A stretch of 38,559 bases of DNA from Rhodocyclaceae bacterium UBA2250 (GCA_002347285.1 DDXW01000057.1:1-38559); one strand, 5' to 3'; counted from the stretch's first letter, positions 1 to 9,815 are shown. Notes: a model not told the origin generated them from the letters alone. Program-made: numbers and translations.

Positions 1-1541
1 CCAAGATCGAGGCCGGCCGGCTGGTGCTCGAGTCGACCGACTTCGAGCTGGCCGGCGTGATCGAGAACGTCGATACGCTGATCCGCGACAAGGCCCTCGA
101 GAAGGGGCTGGCATGGCAGGTGCAGCTCGATCCGCAACTGCCGCTGCGACTGCGCGGCGACCCGTTGCGGCTCGGCCAGGTGCTGATCAACTTCGCCACC
201 AACGCCGTCAAGTTCACCGAACGCGGCGGCATCGCGCTGTCCGCCAGCGTCCTGTCGGCCGGGACGGACCGTTGCTGGCTGCGTTTCACTGTCGCCGACA
301 GCGGCATCGGCATGACGGCTGAAGAACGGCAGCGCCTGTTCCAGCCGTTCGAACAGGCGGATACTTCGACGACGCGCAAGTTCGGCGGCACCGGCCTCGG
401 CCTGGCGATCTCGCGGCGCATCGTCGACAAGATGGGCGGGCGCATCGGCGTGGACAGCGAGCCCGGCCGCGGCAGTACCTTCTGGGTCGAAGTCGGCTTC
501 GCGCCGGCCGCGGATGCCGTGCCGGCGGCCGCCGGCGGTCCGCCGGCCGCCGCCTCGGTCCTGCGCCAGGGCGATCTGGCGGCGCGCACCGACAAGCGCA
601 TCCTGCTCGCCGAGGACAACCCGGTCAACCAGGAGGTCGCCCTCGACCTGCTCGAGACCGCCGGCCTGTACGCCGACGTCGCCGCGACGGGCAAGGCGGC
701 GCTCGAGATGGTGCAGAGCGGCGACTATGCCCTGGTGCTGATGGACGTGCAGATGCCCGAGACGGACGGCATCGAGGCGACGCGCCGCATCCGGGCGCTG
801 CCGGGCAAGGCCGACCTGCCGATCATCGCGCTGACCGCCAATGTTTTCGAAGAGGACCGGCGGCGCTGCCTGGAAGCCGGCATGAACGATCACCTCACCA
901 AGCCGGTGGCGCCCGATGTGTTCTTCGCGCTGCTGCAACGCTGGCTGCCGCAGGAAGCGCCGCTGCCGGTCCTGCCTGGCCTCGATACGGCGGCCGGGCT
1001 GAAGAGCGTCGGCGGCCGCGTGCCGTCCTACCGTCGCCTGCTCCTGATGTTCCTCGATCACCATGTCGACGACGCGGCGCGGATCCGCGCCGCGCTGGAC
1101 GGCGGGGCGCACGACGAGGCGCGCCGTCTCGCGCACTCGCTCAAGGGCGTGGCCGCGACGCTGGGCGCGGAACCCCTGCGTGCCGCCGCGCTGGCGCTGG
1201 AAACGGTGCTCAAGGCGGGGGACGCCGCCGGCGGCGCAGCGCAGCTCGCAACCCTGACCGCGGCGCTCGACGAGTCGATGGCGGGTTTGCGTGCGTGGCG
1301 GGAAGGCGCGGCGGCCTCCGCCGCGAAGGGGACGACAGACGACAAGGCGGATGCAGCCGCCATGCTGGCACGTCTGACCGAACTGCTGCGCGGTGACGAG
1401 TTGGCGGCGGCGGCATTGTGGCGGGAACGGTCGGCCGTGTTCACCGCGGCGCTCGGTCCGGCCGCGGATACGATCGGCCAGGCCGTGCAGGCCTACGATT
1501 TCGCCGCGGCCCTGGGACTGCTGCGGGCGGCACGGCCGTAG
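1..1541 (+). CDS. Hybrid sensor histidine kinase, C-terminal part (HATPase-REC-HPt), cut by window start
   Basis: The frame is already open at base 3, so the N-terminal sensor and most of the HisKA domain lie upstream of the window. The visible part starts in the linker after the phospho-accepting His (SKIEAG-type segment). It runs through a HATPase_c domain with N-box (NFATNAVKFTE), G1 (DSGIGM) and G2 (GTGLGLAIS). A receiver domain follows (bases about 590-945; phospho-acceptor Asp at 744-746 in LMDVQMP; Lys in LTKPV). Last is an HPt domain (about 975-1310) with His at 1134-1136 in AHSLKG. This is a full phosphorelay protein; the output regulator is not visible. The HATPase and receiver resemble those of the hybrid kinase at 3857-6511, so the two are probably paralogues. 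The GTG at 24 is internal and not the true start. Confidence 0.93.
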   Translation, partial: KIEAGRLVLESTDFELAGVIENVDTLIRDKALEKGLAWQVQLDPQLPLRLRGDPLRLGQVLINFATNAVKFTERGGIALSASVLSAGTDRCWLRFTVADSGIGMTAEERQRLFQPFEQADTSTTRKFGGTGLGLAISRRIVDKMGGRIGVDSEPGRGSTFWVEVGFAPAADAVPAAAGGPPAAASVLRQGDLAARTDKRILLAEDNPVNQEVALDLLETAGLYADVAATGKAALEMVQSGDYALVLMDVQMPETDGIEATRRIRALPGKADLPIIALTANVFEEDRRRCLEAGMNDHLTKPVAPDVFFALLQRWLPQEAPLPVLPGLDTAAGLKSVGGRVPSYRRLLLMFLDHHVDDAARIRAALDGGAHDEARRLAHSLKGVAATLGAEPLRAAALALETVLKAGDAAGGAAQLATLTAALDESMAGLRAWREGAAASAAKGTTDDKADAAAMLARLTELLRGDELAAAALWRERSAVFTAALGPAADTIGQAVQAYDFAAALGLLRAARP

Positions 1542-1571
1542 AATGCGCGCTTTTCATCCCGCCGCCGCGCC

Positions 1572-2996
1572 ATGACCGATTCCGCCAGCCCAGCCAGCAC
1601 TCGCCCCGTCAAGACCCGCTTCGCCCCGAGCCCGACCGGCTACCTCCACATCGGCGGCGCGCGCACCGCGCTGTTCGCCTGGGCCTACGCGCGCCGCCAC
1701 GGCGGCAAGTTCGTGCTGCGCATCGAGGATACCGACGTCGAGCGCTCGACGCCGGAGGCGGTGCAGGCGATCCTCGACGGCATGCAGTGGCTCGGTCTTG
1801 CCCACGACGAGGGACCGTATTACCAGATGCAGCGCATGTACCGCTACAAGGAAGTGATCGGCCAGATGCTCGCCGCCGGCAGCGCCTATCACTGCTATAT
1901 GTCGAAGGAAGACCTTGACGCGCTGCGCGCCGCGCAGGAGGCGCGGAAGGAGAAGCCGCGCTACGACGGCAGCTGGCGCCCCGAGCCGGGCAGGATCCTG
2001 CCGACGCCGCCCTCCGGCGTGCAGCCGGTGGTGCGCTTCCGCAATCCGACGGAAGGCGTGGTGGCCTGGGACGACCAGGTCAAGGGCCGCGTCGAGATCG
2101 GCAACGCCGAGCTCGACGACTTCATCATCGCGCGCGCCGATGGCACGCCGACCTACAACTTCTGCGTCGTCGTCGACGACTGGGACATGGGCATCACGCA
2201 CGTGATCCGCGGCGACGACCACGTGAACAACACGCCGCGCCAGATCAACCTGCTCAAGGCGCTCGGCGCGCCAGTGCCGCTCTACGCGCACCTGTCGATG
2301 ATCCTCGGCGACGACGGCACCAAGCTGTCGAAGCGCCACGGCGCGGTGTCGGTGATGCAGTACGACGAGGACGGTTACCTGCCCGAGGCGGTGCTCAACT
2401 ACCTCGCTCGTCTGGGCTGGTCGCACGGCGACGACGAGATCTTCAGCATGGCGCAGTTCGTCGAGTGGTTCGACCTCGACCACATCACCTCGTCCGCCGC
2501 GCAGTTCAACACCGAGAAGCTCAACTGGCTCAACGCCCACTACATCAAGCAGACCGACGATGCGCGCCTGGCGCAGGAGATCCGCCGCCGGTTGGCGCGC
2601 GAGGGCGTCACCGACACCGCCGCCCCCGATCCGGCCGCCATCGCGGCGCTCTACAAGGATCGCGTGCAGAACCTCAACGAACTGGCCGATGCTGCGCATC
2701 CGTTCTACGTCGCGCCGCTACCCGCGCCGGAACTGCTCGCCCAGCACCTCGGCGACGGCGCAAAAGCCGCGCTGGCCGATCTGCGCAGCCGCCTCGCCGG
2801 CGCCGAGTTTGTGTCCGATGCGCTGGCGAAGATCCTGAAGGAAACGCTGGCCGCCACCGGCCTCAAGATGCCGCAGGTGGCGATCCCTCTGCGTGTCGTC
2901 GTGCTCGGCCAGACGCAGAGCCCGGCCATCGACCGCGTGCTGGCGGTGCTTGGCCGGGACGAGGTGCTGCGGCGGCTGGACCGGGCGCTGGCCTAG
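1572..2996 (+). CDS. gltX: Glutamate--tRNA ligase
   Basis: Class I aminoacyl-tRNA synthetase that charges tRNA-Glu with glutamate in the cytoplasm. The 474 residues match the family's usual length. The HIGH-type signature lies near the N-terminus (PSPTGYLHIGGARTA) and the KMSKS-type loop is KLSKRHG around residue 250. The C-terminal alpha-helical anticodon-binding region is present and ends in a standard way (VLAVLGRDEVLRRL). The ATG at 1572 is used; no strong Shine-Dalgarno precedes it. It lies 30 bases after the hybrid kinase on the same strand and converges on the glycine-zipper gene with only a 10-base gap and no terminator hairpin. Confidence 0.98.
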   Translation: MTDSASPASTRPVKTRFAPSPTGYLHIGGARTALFAWAYARRHGGKFVLRIEDTDVERSTPEAVQAILDGMQWLGLAHDEGPYYQMQRMYRYKEVIGQMLAAGSAYHCYMSKEDLDALRAAQEARKEKPRYDGSWRPEPGRILPTPPSGVQPVVRFRNPTEGVVAWDDQVKGRVEIGNAELDDFIIARADGTPTYNFCVVVDDWDMGITHVIRGDDHVNNTPRQINLLKALGAPVPLYAHLSMILGDDGTKLSKRHGAVSVMQYDEDGYLPEAVLNYLARLGWSHGDDEIFSMAQFVEWFDLDHITSSAAQFNTEKLNWLNAHYIKQTDDARLAQEIRRRLAREGVTDTAAPDPAAIAALYKDRVQNLNELADAAHPFYVAPLPAPELLAQHLGDGAKAALADLRSRLAGAEFVSDALAKILKETLAATGLKMPQVAIPLRVVVLGQTQSPAIDRVLAVLGRDEVLRRLDRALA

Positions 2997-3006
2997 ACGC
3001 TTCTTT

Positions 3007-3705
3007 TCAGTTGTCGCGCACCAGCGCGCCGTTGTCGATCCTGACGCGCTCGCCGATGCGCCAGTCGGCGGCGCCGCTCTGCATCACGGTGCGCGTCGAG
3101 CCGTCGTTCATGCGCACGACGATCTCGTAGTTCGTGGTCTTGCGCTGGTGTTTCTCGATCTGGTGGCCGGCATAGGCGCCGCCCGCCGCACCGGCGACCG
3201 TGGCGAGCTTCTTGCCGCTGCCGCCGCCGATCTGGCTGCCGACGACCGCGCCGACCACGCCGCCGGCCACGGCGCCGAGACCGGTGCCCTCGCCGGGCTG
3301 GGTGATCTCGCGGATGTTGTCGATCACGCCGCAGCTCGCGCAGGGCGGCGCGGCGGGCGGGGCGGACGGTGCCGCCGCAATGGGCGCGGCGGCTGGCGTC
3401 GTGGCCGCTTCCTTGACTGGTGCGGGCGTCTTGGCGACGGCTTTCGGCTGCGCCACCGGCTTCGCGGCGACCGGCTCGGTCGGCTGTGCGCTCTCCTGAG
3501 GCGCGGCCGCCGGCGTTGCGGGCACGGCGGCGACCGGAGCTGGCGCACTTGTAGTTTCGGCGGTCGGCGCAGCGGATTCGCCGAACGGCAGCACGCCGGT
3601 CAGCACGCCGATGCCGGCGAGCGAGACGGCGGTTACCGCCACGGCGGCGATCGCGACGAGCGGGTGCAGGCGCGCAGCGGAGGGGGTCGGGCTGGCAGGG
3701 TTCAT
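3007..3705 (-). CDS. Glycine-zipper 2TM domain envelope protein
   Basis: A 232-residue protein with one N-terminal membrane segment (about residues 14-36, hydrophobic VAIAAVAVTAVSLAG). A long low-complexity Ala/Pro/Lys linker follows, then a CASCG motif, then a glycine-zipper region (GLGAVAGGVVGAVVGSQIGG), and a short C-terminal beta-rich tail. This is the architecture of SlyB/17-kDa-antigen-like envelope proteins; the exact role is unknown. The frame is open further upstream, but the ATG at 3705 is preceded by GAGGAAAGCC and is followed directly by the membrane segment, so it is the best start. It is divergent from the CHASE-domain kinase across a 151-base intergenic region. Confidence 0.85.
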   Translation of the reverse strand: MNPASPTPSAARLHPLVAIAAVAVTAVSLAGIGVLTGVLPFGESAAPTAETTSAPAPVAAVPATPAAAPQESAQPTEPVAAKPVAQPKAVAKTPAPVKEAATTPAAAPIAAAPSAPPAAPPCASCGVIDNIREITQPGEGTGLGAVAGGVVGAVVGSQIGGGSGKKLATVAGAAGGAYAGHQIEKHQRKTTNYEIVVRMNDGSTRTVMQSGAADWRIGERVRIDNGALVRDN

Positions 3706-3856
3706 GGCTTTCCTCACTTTCCTCATGAGTCGGGTTGTTCGTGAATAGTTTAACGCTCCGGCCCGGCAAACGATAGACGCTGGAAACAGTTGCTTACAGA
3801 GTTGACGCCATGCGAAGGGCATGGGAGCATTCCCCGCCAGGAGGAGGCTCGCAACG

Positions 3857-6511
3857 ATGACGACCACGATCCCTCGGCAGAAGGGAAAGCGGGAGGCCGG
3901 TTTTTTGCGTCTGACCATCGCCCGCCACGGCGAGTGGCTGGCGTGGCTCGTCCTCGTGGCCTCGCTGATCAACGCGCTGGTCGCCTGGAGCTGGGCGATC
4001 AAGGTCGAGGAACGCCGCCTGCGCAGCGAGTTCGACGCGCGCGTCGCGGATATCCGCGACGCGCTGCAGGCCCGCATCGGCAGCTACCAGACCATCCTCA
4101 AGGGCGCCGCCGCCCTGTTCAAGGCGAGCGGCCATGTCACGCGCGACGAGTGGCACGACTACATCGCGGCGATGAATCTCGAGCGTTCCCATCCGGCGTT
4201 GCAGGTGATGGCGTTCGCGCGCGAATTCGGCGAAGCCGAGCGGCCGGCGCTCGCCGCCGAGCTGCGCGCCGCCGGCCTGCCAGAATTCACGATCTGGCCG
4301 CCCGGCACCCGCGAACGCTATCGGGCGGTCGTCTATATCGAGCCCTACGCCGGCGTCAACGTCAAGGCGATCGGCTACGACATGCTGCAGGAACCGGTCC
4401 GGCGCGTGACGCTGGAGCGGGCGCTGGCGGGCGAGCAACCGGTCATCACGCCGCGCGTGTTCCTGAAGATCGACGAGAATGAAGAAGCCAAGCCGGCTTT
4501 CATCATGTGCCAGCCGGCCTACGATTCCATGGGCCGGCTGCAGGGTTTCGTGTTGAGCCCATTCCGCATGCCGGTGCTGATCGGCGACCTGCAGACGCCG
4601 TCCATGCAGGGCATTGCGATGACGATCTACGACGGCACCGAACGCCACGAGAAGGCGCTGCTGTATCGGCAGGAACGCGCGGCGGCGGCAAGCAGCCTGC
4701 CGGTGCTGCGGCATGTGGAAACGATCGAAGTCGCCGGCCATGCGTGGACCGTCGAGTTCGGCGCCGAACCCGCCCTCGCGGAGGCGGTGGGCTATCGCAG
4801 CCCGCACTGGGTGCTGTGGGTCGGCCTGCTGATCGCGCTGCTGCTGTTCCTGCTGATCCGCGCCATGGCGAGCGCGAACACGCGGGCGCTGGCGCTGGCC
4901 GACCGCATGACGCTGTCGCTGCGCGAAAGCGAGGAGAAATACCGCCGCATCATCGAGACCTCCAACGAGGGCATCTGGTCGATGGATGCCGCGCACCGCA
5001 CCACGCTGGTGAACGACGCGATGTGCGCGATGCTCGGCTACAGCCGCGCCGAGATGCTCGGCCGTCCGGTCGAGGACTTCATGTTCTACGAGGATCTCGA
5101 CGACCATGCCGTGCGCATGGCGGGGCGCCGCACCGGGCAGGATGGCCGCTACGAACACCGCTTCCGCCGCAAGGACGGGCAGGCCTGCTGGTGTCTCGTC
5201 AGCGCCACCGCGCTGCGGAACGCGGCCGGAAATTTCGCCGGCTCCTTCGCGATGTTTTCCGATATCACGCAGCGCAAGGCCGTCGAGGCCGAACTGGCGG
5301 CTCACCGGGTGCATCTCGAGGAGATGGTCGCCGCCCGCACGCGCGAACTCGCGCTCGCCAAGGAGGCCGCCGAGGCGGCGAGCGTCGCCAAGAGCGCCTT
5401 TCTCGCCAACATGTCGCACGAGATCCGCACGCCGCTCAACGCGATCACCGGCATGGCGCACCTGATCCGTCGCGAAAGCCTGACGCCGCAGCAGACCGAG
5501 CGCCTCGACAAGCTCGAAGCTGCCGGCGCGCATCTGCTGCACATCATCGATGCCGTGCTCGATCTCTCCAAGATCGAGGCCGGCAAGCTGACCCTGCTCG
5601 ACGAACCGATCGACCTCGCCGGCCTGCTCGACCATGTCGGCGCCATGGTGGCCGAGCGCGCGCGGGTCAAGGGACTGACGCTGACCTTCGAGCCCCCCCC
5701 GCCGCTGCAATTGCAGGGCGACGCCACCCGCCTGCGGCAAGCACTGCTCAACTATGCGAACAATGCCGTGAAGTTCACCGAGGCGGGCAGCGTCACCCTG
5801 CGCGTCCTGCCGATCGAGGAGCAGGCGGACGAAGTGCTGCTGCGCTTCGAAGTGGAAGATACGGGCATCGGCATCGCGCCGGAGGCGATGGCGCGCCTGT
5901 TCGCGTCTTTCGAGCAGGCCGACAACACGACGACGCGCAAGTACGGCGGCACGGGACTCGGGCTGGTCATCGTCAGGAAGCTCGCTGAGCTGATGGGCGG
6001 CGATGCCGGAGCGACCAGCGAGCCCGGCCGCGGCAGCACCTTCTGGTTCACCGCCCGCCTGCGCAAGACGGCCGGGCAGTCGCTTGCGCTGGCGGACGAC
6101 GGCAATGCCGAGCGTCGGCTGAAGGAGGATTACCGCGGATCGCGCATCCTGCTCGTCGAGGATGAACCGGTGAACCGCGAGATCGTCCTGATGCTGCTTG
6201 AGGAGGCCGGCCAGGCGGTCGATGTCGCCGAGGACGGCATGGCGGCCGTCGCCCTGGTGACCGGCAACGATTACGACCTGGTCCTGATGGACATGCAGAT
6301 GCCGCAGCTCGACGGCCTGGCGGCGACGCAGCGGATCCGCGCCATACCCGGCCGGGAGGGCACGCCGATCGTCGCGCTGACGGCGAATGCCTTCGCCGAA
6401 GACCGGCAGCGCTGCATCGACGCCGGCATGAACGACTTCCTCACCAAGCCGGTGGCGACCGCGGCCCTCTACGCCACGCTATTGCGCTGGCTGGCGCGAC
6501 CGGGGGATTGA
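3857..6511 (+). CDS. CHASE-PAS hybrid sensor histidine kinase with receiver
   Basis: An inner-membrane sensor kinase of 884 residues. TM1 lies at about residues 25-46, then a periplasmic CHASE domain (about 60-230; SYQTILKGAAALF region). TM2 is near 315-337, PAS at about 355-480, a short coiled coil, HisKA with His521 in SHEIRTP, HATPase_c (DTGIGI, GTGLGLVI), and a receiver with Asp812 in LMDMQMP. No HPt domain follows, unlike the paralogue at the window start, so a separate HPt must pass on the phosphate. The ATG at 3857 is chosen over the in-frame ATG at 3821 because an AGGAGG Shine-Dalgarno ends 9 bases before it. A run of eight C (5693-5700) sits between HisKA and HATPase. The 3' end overlaps the convergent mnmC by 33 bases. 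The ligand is unknown; CHASE domains bind small molecules. Confidence 0.93.
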   Translation: MTTTIPRQKGKREAGFLRLTIARHGEWLAWLVLVASLINALVAWSWAIKVEERRLRSEFDARVADIRDALQARIGSYQTILKGAAALFKASGHVTRDEWHDYIAAMNLERSHPALQVMAFAREFGEAERPALAAELRAAGLPEFTIWPPGTRERYRAVVYIEPYAGVNVKAIGYDMLQEPVRRVTLERALAGEQPVITPRVFLKIDENEEAKPAFIMCQPAYDSMGRLQGFVLSPFRMPVLIGDLQTPSMQGIAMTIYDGTERHEKALLYRQERAAAASSLPVLRHVETIEVAGHAWTVEFGAEPALAEAVGYRSPHWVLWVGLLIALLLFLLIRAMASANTRALALADRMTLSLRESEEKYRRIIETSNEGIWSMDAAHRTTLVNDAMCAMLGYSRAEMLGRPVEDFMFYEDLDDHAVRMAGRRTGQDGRYEHRFRRKDGQACWCLVSATALRNAAGNFAGSFAMFSDITQRKAVEAELAAHRVHLEEMVAARTRELALAKEAAEAASVAKSAFLANMSHEIRTPLNAITGMAHLIRRESLTPQQTERLDKLEAAGAHLLHIIDAVLDLSKIEAGKLTLLDEPIDLAGLLDHVGAMVAERARVKGLTLTFEPPPPLQLQGDATRLRQALLNYANNAVKFTEAGSVTLRVLPIEEQADEVLLRFEVEDTGIGIAPEAMARLFASFEQADNTTTRKYGGTGLGLVIVRKLAELMGGDAGATSEPGRGSTFWFTARLRKTAGQSLALADDGNAERRLKEDYRGSRILLVEDEPVNREIVLMLLEEAGQAVDVAEDGMAAVALVTGNDYDLVLMDMQMPQLDGLAATQRIRAIPGREGTPIVALTANAFAEDRQRCIDAGMNDFLTKPVATAALYATLLRWLARPGD

Positions 6512-8278
6512 ACGCCTGCCGGGCCTGGCCGGCGCGACGGCGGCGACCAGGTCGCTTTCGAGCGGCAGCGGCTCGCCGCACAGCTGGCTGGCCAGCAGTT
6601 CGGCGCAGATCGCCGCGAACACGAGGCCGCGCGCGCCGAAGCCGTCGATGATCCACAGGCCTTCGCTGGCGGACAGCGGTCCGACGAGGGGGAGTCGGTC
6701 GGACGACATCGGGCGGAACGAGACGCGGCCGTCGAGCTGGGCAGGATCGAGGTTGCGGCCGAAGCCCGGCAGCGCCATGTCGAGGCGATGCAGGTTCTCG
6801 ACATGGTCGGCGAGCCGCGGCGCCGGATCGAGGTCGTCCGCCATCATGGTCGCGCCGGCGCAGCGGATGCCGTCGATCGCCGGCATGACGTAGCCGAGCC
6901 GCGTGACGACGATGTCGAACGGCGGCGTGGCGGCTTCCGGAATGTGGCTGACCAGGCCGCGGCCGGGACGGATCGGCAGCTTGAACTTGGGTACGAGCGC
7001 TGGAGCGCCGATCCCATTGGCGAGCACGATGTCGTCGGCGTCGATGGCGTCGAGCCGGTCGATGCGCTGCCCGCAGCGGACCTCGATGCCCGCGAGCAGC
7101 GCACGGACGAGGCTGGGCGGATCGATCCAGCCGGCCTGCGGGAACCACCAGCCGCCCGTCTCGACCGGCCAGCCGGCCAGCGCTGCGGCCTCTTCGCGGG
7201 CGACGAAGCGGCAGAAGTCGGCCGGCAGCGCGTGTTCGGCCACGATGCGGCGTTGGGTCGCCTCGTGCTGAGCATCGCGCCCGAGGTGCAGCACGCCGGT
7301 CCAGCTCATGCGGGCGTCTGGCAGTGCGGCAAACTGCCGGCGGCCAAGCAGGAAGCCGGCGCGCAGCAGCCGGGCGAGGCGGCTGTCGTCGAGCGAGGGC
7401 AGGGGACGGAACACGCCGGCGCGGTTGCCCGAGGCGCCCTGCGCCGGGGCGTCCGCCGCCTCGATGACGAGAACCTCGTGGCCGCGCCGGTGCAGCGCGT
7501 GCGCGACCGAGGCGCCGGCGATGCCGGCGCCGATCACCGCGATGCGCCGTTTGCGGAAACTCGGCGCTGGCGAGGCGGCGCCGGGAAGGGAGGCGGTGAG
7601 CATGTAGCGCTTGGTGCCGAAGCCCGGACGCTTCTCGGGCCGGAAACCCTGACGGGACAAGCGGAACAGCATGTCGTCGAGCACCGACCAGGAAGCGAGG
7701 GTGGCGTTCGGCGCCGCCAGCCGGCGCAGCGCGGCGAACACCTCGTCCGACCACATCTCCGGGTTCCTGACCGGCGCGAAGCCATCGAGGAAGAACGCGT
7801 CGGCGGCGAGCGTCAGCTGCGGCAGCAGTTCCTGCACATCGCCGTAGCAGAGCGTGAGGGCAACGTCGCCGAAATCGAGACGGTGCAGCCCGGGCAAGAG
7901 CAGCGGCCATTGTTCCTGCAAACGCTTCGCGAGCGGCGCGAGTTCCGGCCAGCGTTCGTGCAGGCGCTTCAAGTCATCAAGGAGGAATGGATGCTTCTCG
8001 ACAGCGACGTAATGCAGCCGATGGCCGGGGGCGGATTTCCACGCCTGCCAGGTGCAGAGGAAGTTGAGGCCGAGGCCGAAGCCGGTTTCGAGAATGACGA
8101 AATCGCCATCGTGAAATTGTTGCCAGCGCGCGGGCAGGCCGTTGCCGGCCAGGAAGACGTGGCGGGCCTGTTCGAGGCCGCCGCTGGCGGAGTGGTAGCA
8201 GTCGCCGTAGGCCGGTGCGTAAGGAATGCCGTTCCCGTCGAGCGCCAGCTCGGCGGGAACGATCGGAACGTAGGTCAC
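6479..8278 (-). CDS. mnmC: Bifunctional tRNA wobble-uridine methyltransferase / FAD-dependent oxidoreductase MnmC
   Basis: Performs the last two steps of mnm5s2U synthesis at the tRNA wobble position: oxidative removal of carboxymethyl by the FAD domain, then SAM-dependent methylation by the MnmD domain. The 599-residue protein has the MnmD domain first (ETGFGLGLNFL SAM loop; LDGFAPVRNPEMW catalytic signature) and then a DAO-type FAD domain opening with VIGAGIAGAS near residue 270. The start is a GTG at 8278 whose last bases overlap the lysS stop (GTGA), which indicates translational coupling. It is slightly shorter than the usual 650-670 residues but both domains look complete. Its tail overlaps the convergent kinase gene. 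Confidence 0.95.
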   Translation of the reverse strand: MTYVPIVPAELALDGNGIPYAPAYGDCYHSASGGLEQARHVFLAGNGLPARWQQFHDGDFVILETGFGLGLNFLCTWQAWKSAPGHRLHYVAVEKHPFLLDDLKRLHERWPELAPLAKRLQEQWPLLLPGLHRLDFGDVALTLCYGDVQELLPQLTLAADAFFLDGFAPVRNPEMWSDEVFAALRRLAAPNATLASWSVLDDMLFRLSRQGFRPEKRPGFGTKRYMLTASLPGAASPAPSFRKRRIAVIGAGIAGASVAHALHRRGHEVLVIEAADAPAQGASGNRAGVFRPLPSLDDSRLARLLRAGFLLGRRQFAALPDARMSWTGVLHLGRDAQHEATQRRIVAEHALPADFCRFVAREEAAALAGWPVETGGWWFPQAGWIDPPSLVRALLAGIEVRCGQRIDRLDAIDADDIVLANGIGAPALVPKFKLPIRPGRGLVSHIPEAATPPFDIVVTRLGYVMPAIDGIRCAGATMMADDLDPAPRLADHVENLHRLDMALPGFGRNLDPAQLDGRVSFRPMSSDRLPLVGPLSASEGLWIIDGFGARGLVFAAICAELLASQLCGEPLPLESDLVAAVAPARPGRRSIPRSRQPAQ

Positions 8279-9813
8279 TCGGGACGCATCTGCGGGAACA
8301 GGATCACGTCGCGGATCGACGGCGAGTTGGTCAGCAGCATGACGAGACGGTCGATACCGATGCCGCAGCCGCCGGTGGGCGGCAGGCCGTATTCGAGCGC
8401 TCGGATGTAGTCGGCGTCGTAGAACATCGCCTCCTCGTCGCCGGCTTCTTTTGCCTTCGCCTGTTCCATGAAGCGTGCGGCCTGGTCCTCGGGGTCGTTG
8501 AGTTCGGAGAAGCCGTTGGCGATCTCGCGGCCGACGATGTAGAGTTCGAAGCGCTCGGTGACGTCCGGATTCCTGTCCGAGCGGCGCGCCAGCGGCGAGA
8601 CTTCGGTCGGGTAGTCGATGATGTAGGTCGGCTCCCACAGTTCGGCCTCGGTGGTTTCCTCGAACAGCTGCATCTGCAGCGTGCCGAGGCCGGCCAGCGG
8701 CTTGACCTCGACCTTGAGCTCGGCGAGCTTCTGGCGCAGCCAGCCGGCGTCGTTGAGCATCGTGACGCTGTAGCCGGGATGGTGGTAATGGATCGCCTCG
8801 ACCGTCGTCATGCGGCGGAACGGCTTCGAGAGGTCGAGCGTGCGGCCCTGGTAGTCGAACACCTCGGTGCCGAGCGCCTCGCGCGCGGCCTGGCGGATCA
8901 GGCCTTCGGTGAAGTCCATCAGGCTTTGGTAGTCCGCGTAGGCCTCGTAGAACTCCATCATCGTGAATTCGGGGTTGTGGCGCGGCGAGAGGCCCTCGTT
9001 GCGGAAGTTGCGGTTGACCTCGAACACCTTTTCGAAGCCGCCGACGACCAGGCGCTTGAGATACAGCTCAGGCGCGATGCGCAGGAACAGCTCCATGTCG
9101 AGCGCGTTGTGGTGCGTGGTGAAGGGCTTGGCTGCCGCCCCGCCGGGGATCGGATGCATCATCGGCGTCTCGACCTCGAGGAAGCCGTGGTGCGTCATGT
9201 AGCCGCGGATCGAGGCGATCATGCGGCTCCTGGCGACGAAGGCGAAGCGCGTCTCCTCGTTGGTGATCAGGTCGAGATAGCGCTGGCGGTATTTCTGCTC
9301 GACGTCCGTCAGTCCATGAAATTTCTCGGGCAGCGGGCGCAGGCACTTCGACAGCAGGCGGATCTCGGTGCACTGCACCGTCAGTTCGCCGGTCTTGGTC
9401 TTCATCAGCGTGCCGACCGCGCCGACGATGTCGCCGAGGTCCCATTTCTTGAAGTCCTCGTACACCGCCTCGCCGACGTTGTCCTTGGTCACGTAGAACT
9501 GGATGCGGCCGGACAGGTCCTGGATCGTGACGAAGCTGGCCTTGCCCATCACGCGCTTGAGCATGATGCGGCCGGCGACGGTCGCCTGGATCGGCGTCGC
9601 CTCGAGTTCCTCCTTGCTCTTCTCGCCGTAGAGCTCGTCGAGGCGGGCGGCGACGTTCTCGCGGCGGAAGTCGTTCGGATAGGCCTTGCCCGACTCGCGC
9701 CAGGCCTTCAGCTTCTCGTAACGCTCTGCGACTAGCCGATTCTCTTCGGCCATTGCGGGGCCGATCAGATCGATGTGTTCATCGACCTTATGTTCAATAT
9801 TTTTATCGTTCAT
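8275..9813 (-). CDS. lysS: Lysine--tRNA ligase, class II
   Basis: Cytoplasmic class II synthetase that charges tRNA-Lys. The 512 residues have an N-terminal OB-fold anticodon-binding domain (about 60-170) and the class II catalytic core. Motif 2 is FRNEGLSPRHNPEFTMMEFY and motif 3 is GCGIGIDRLVMLLT near the C-terminus. The start ATG at 9813 is only 2 bases from the prfB stop. The prfB-lysS order is the arrangement known from Escherichia coli and many proteobacteria. The stop codon overlaps the mnmC GTG start, extending the operon with a tRNA-modification enzyme. Confidence 0.98.
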   Translation of the reverse strand: MNDKNIEHKVDEHIDLIGPAMAEENRLVAERYEKLKAWRESGKAYPNDFRRENVAARLDELYGEKSKEELEATPIQATVAGRIMLKRVMGKASFVTIQDLSGRIQFYVTKDNVGEAVYEDFKKWDLGDIVGAVGTLMKTKTGELTVQCTEIRLLSKCLRPLPEKFHGLTDVEQKYRQRYLDLITNEETRFAFVARSRMIASIRGYMTHHGFLEVETPMMHPIPGGAAAKPFTTHHNALDMELFLRIAPELYLKRLVVGGFEKVFEVNRNFRNEGLSPRHNPEFTMMEFYEAYADYQSLMDFTEGLIRQAAREALGTEVFDYQGRTLDLSKPFRRMTTVEAIHYHHPGYSVTMLNDAGWLRQKLAELKVEVKPLAGLGTLQMQLFEETTEAELWEPTYIIDYPTEVSPLARRSDRNPDVTERFELYIVGREIANGFSELNDPEDQAARFMEQAKAKEAGDEEAMFYDADYIRALEYGLPPTGGCGIGIDRLVMLLTNSPSIRDVILFPQMRPE

Positions 9814-9815
9814 TC

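Noticed and set aside
3808..3824. Small inverted repeat CCATGC/GCATGG before the CHASE kinase gene.
   Set aside because: Six-base arms in GC-rich DNA near a start codon are common; no support as an operator.
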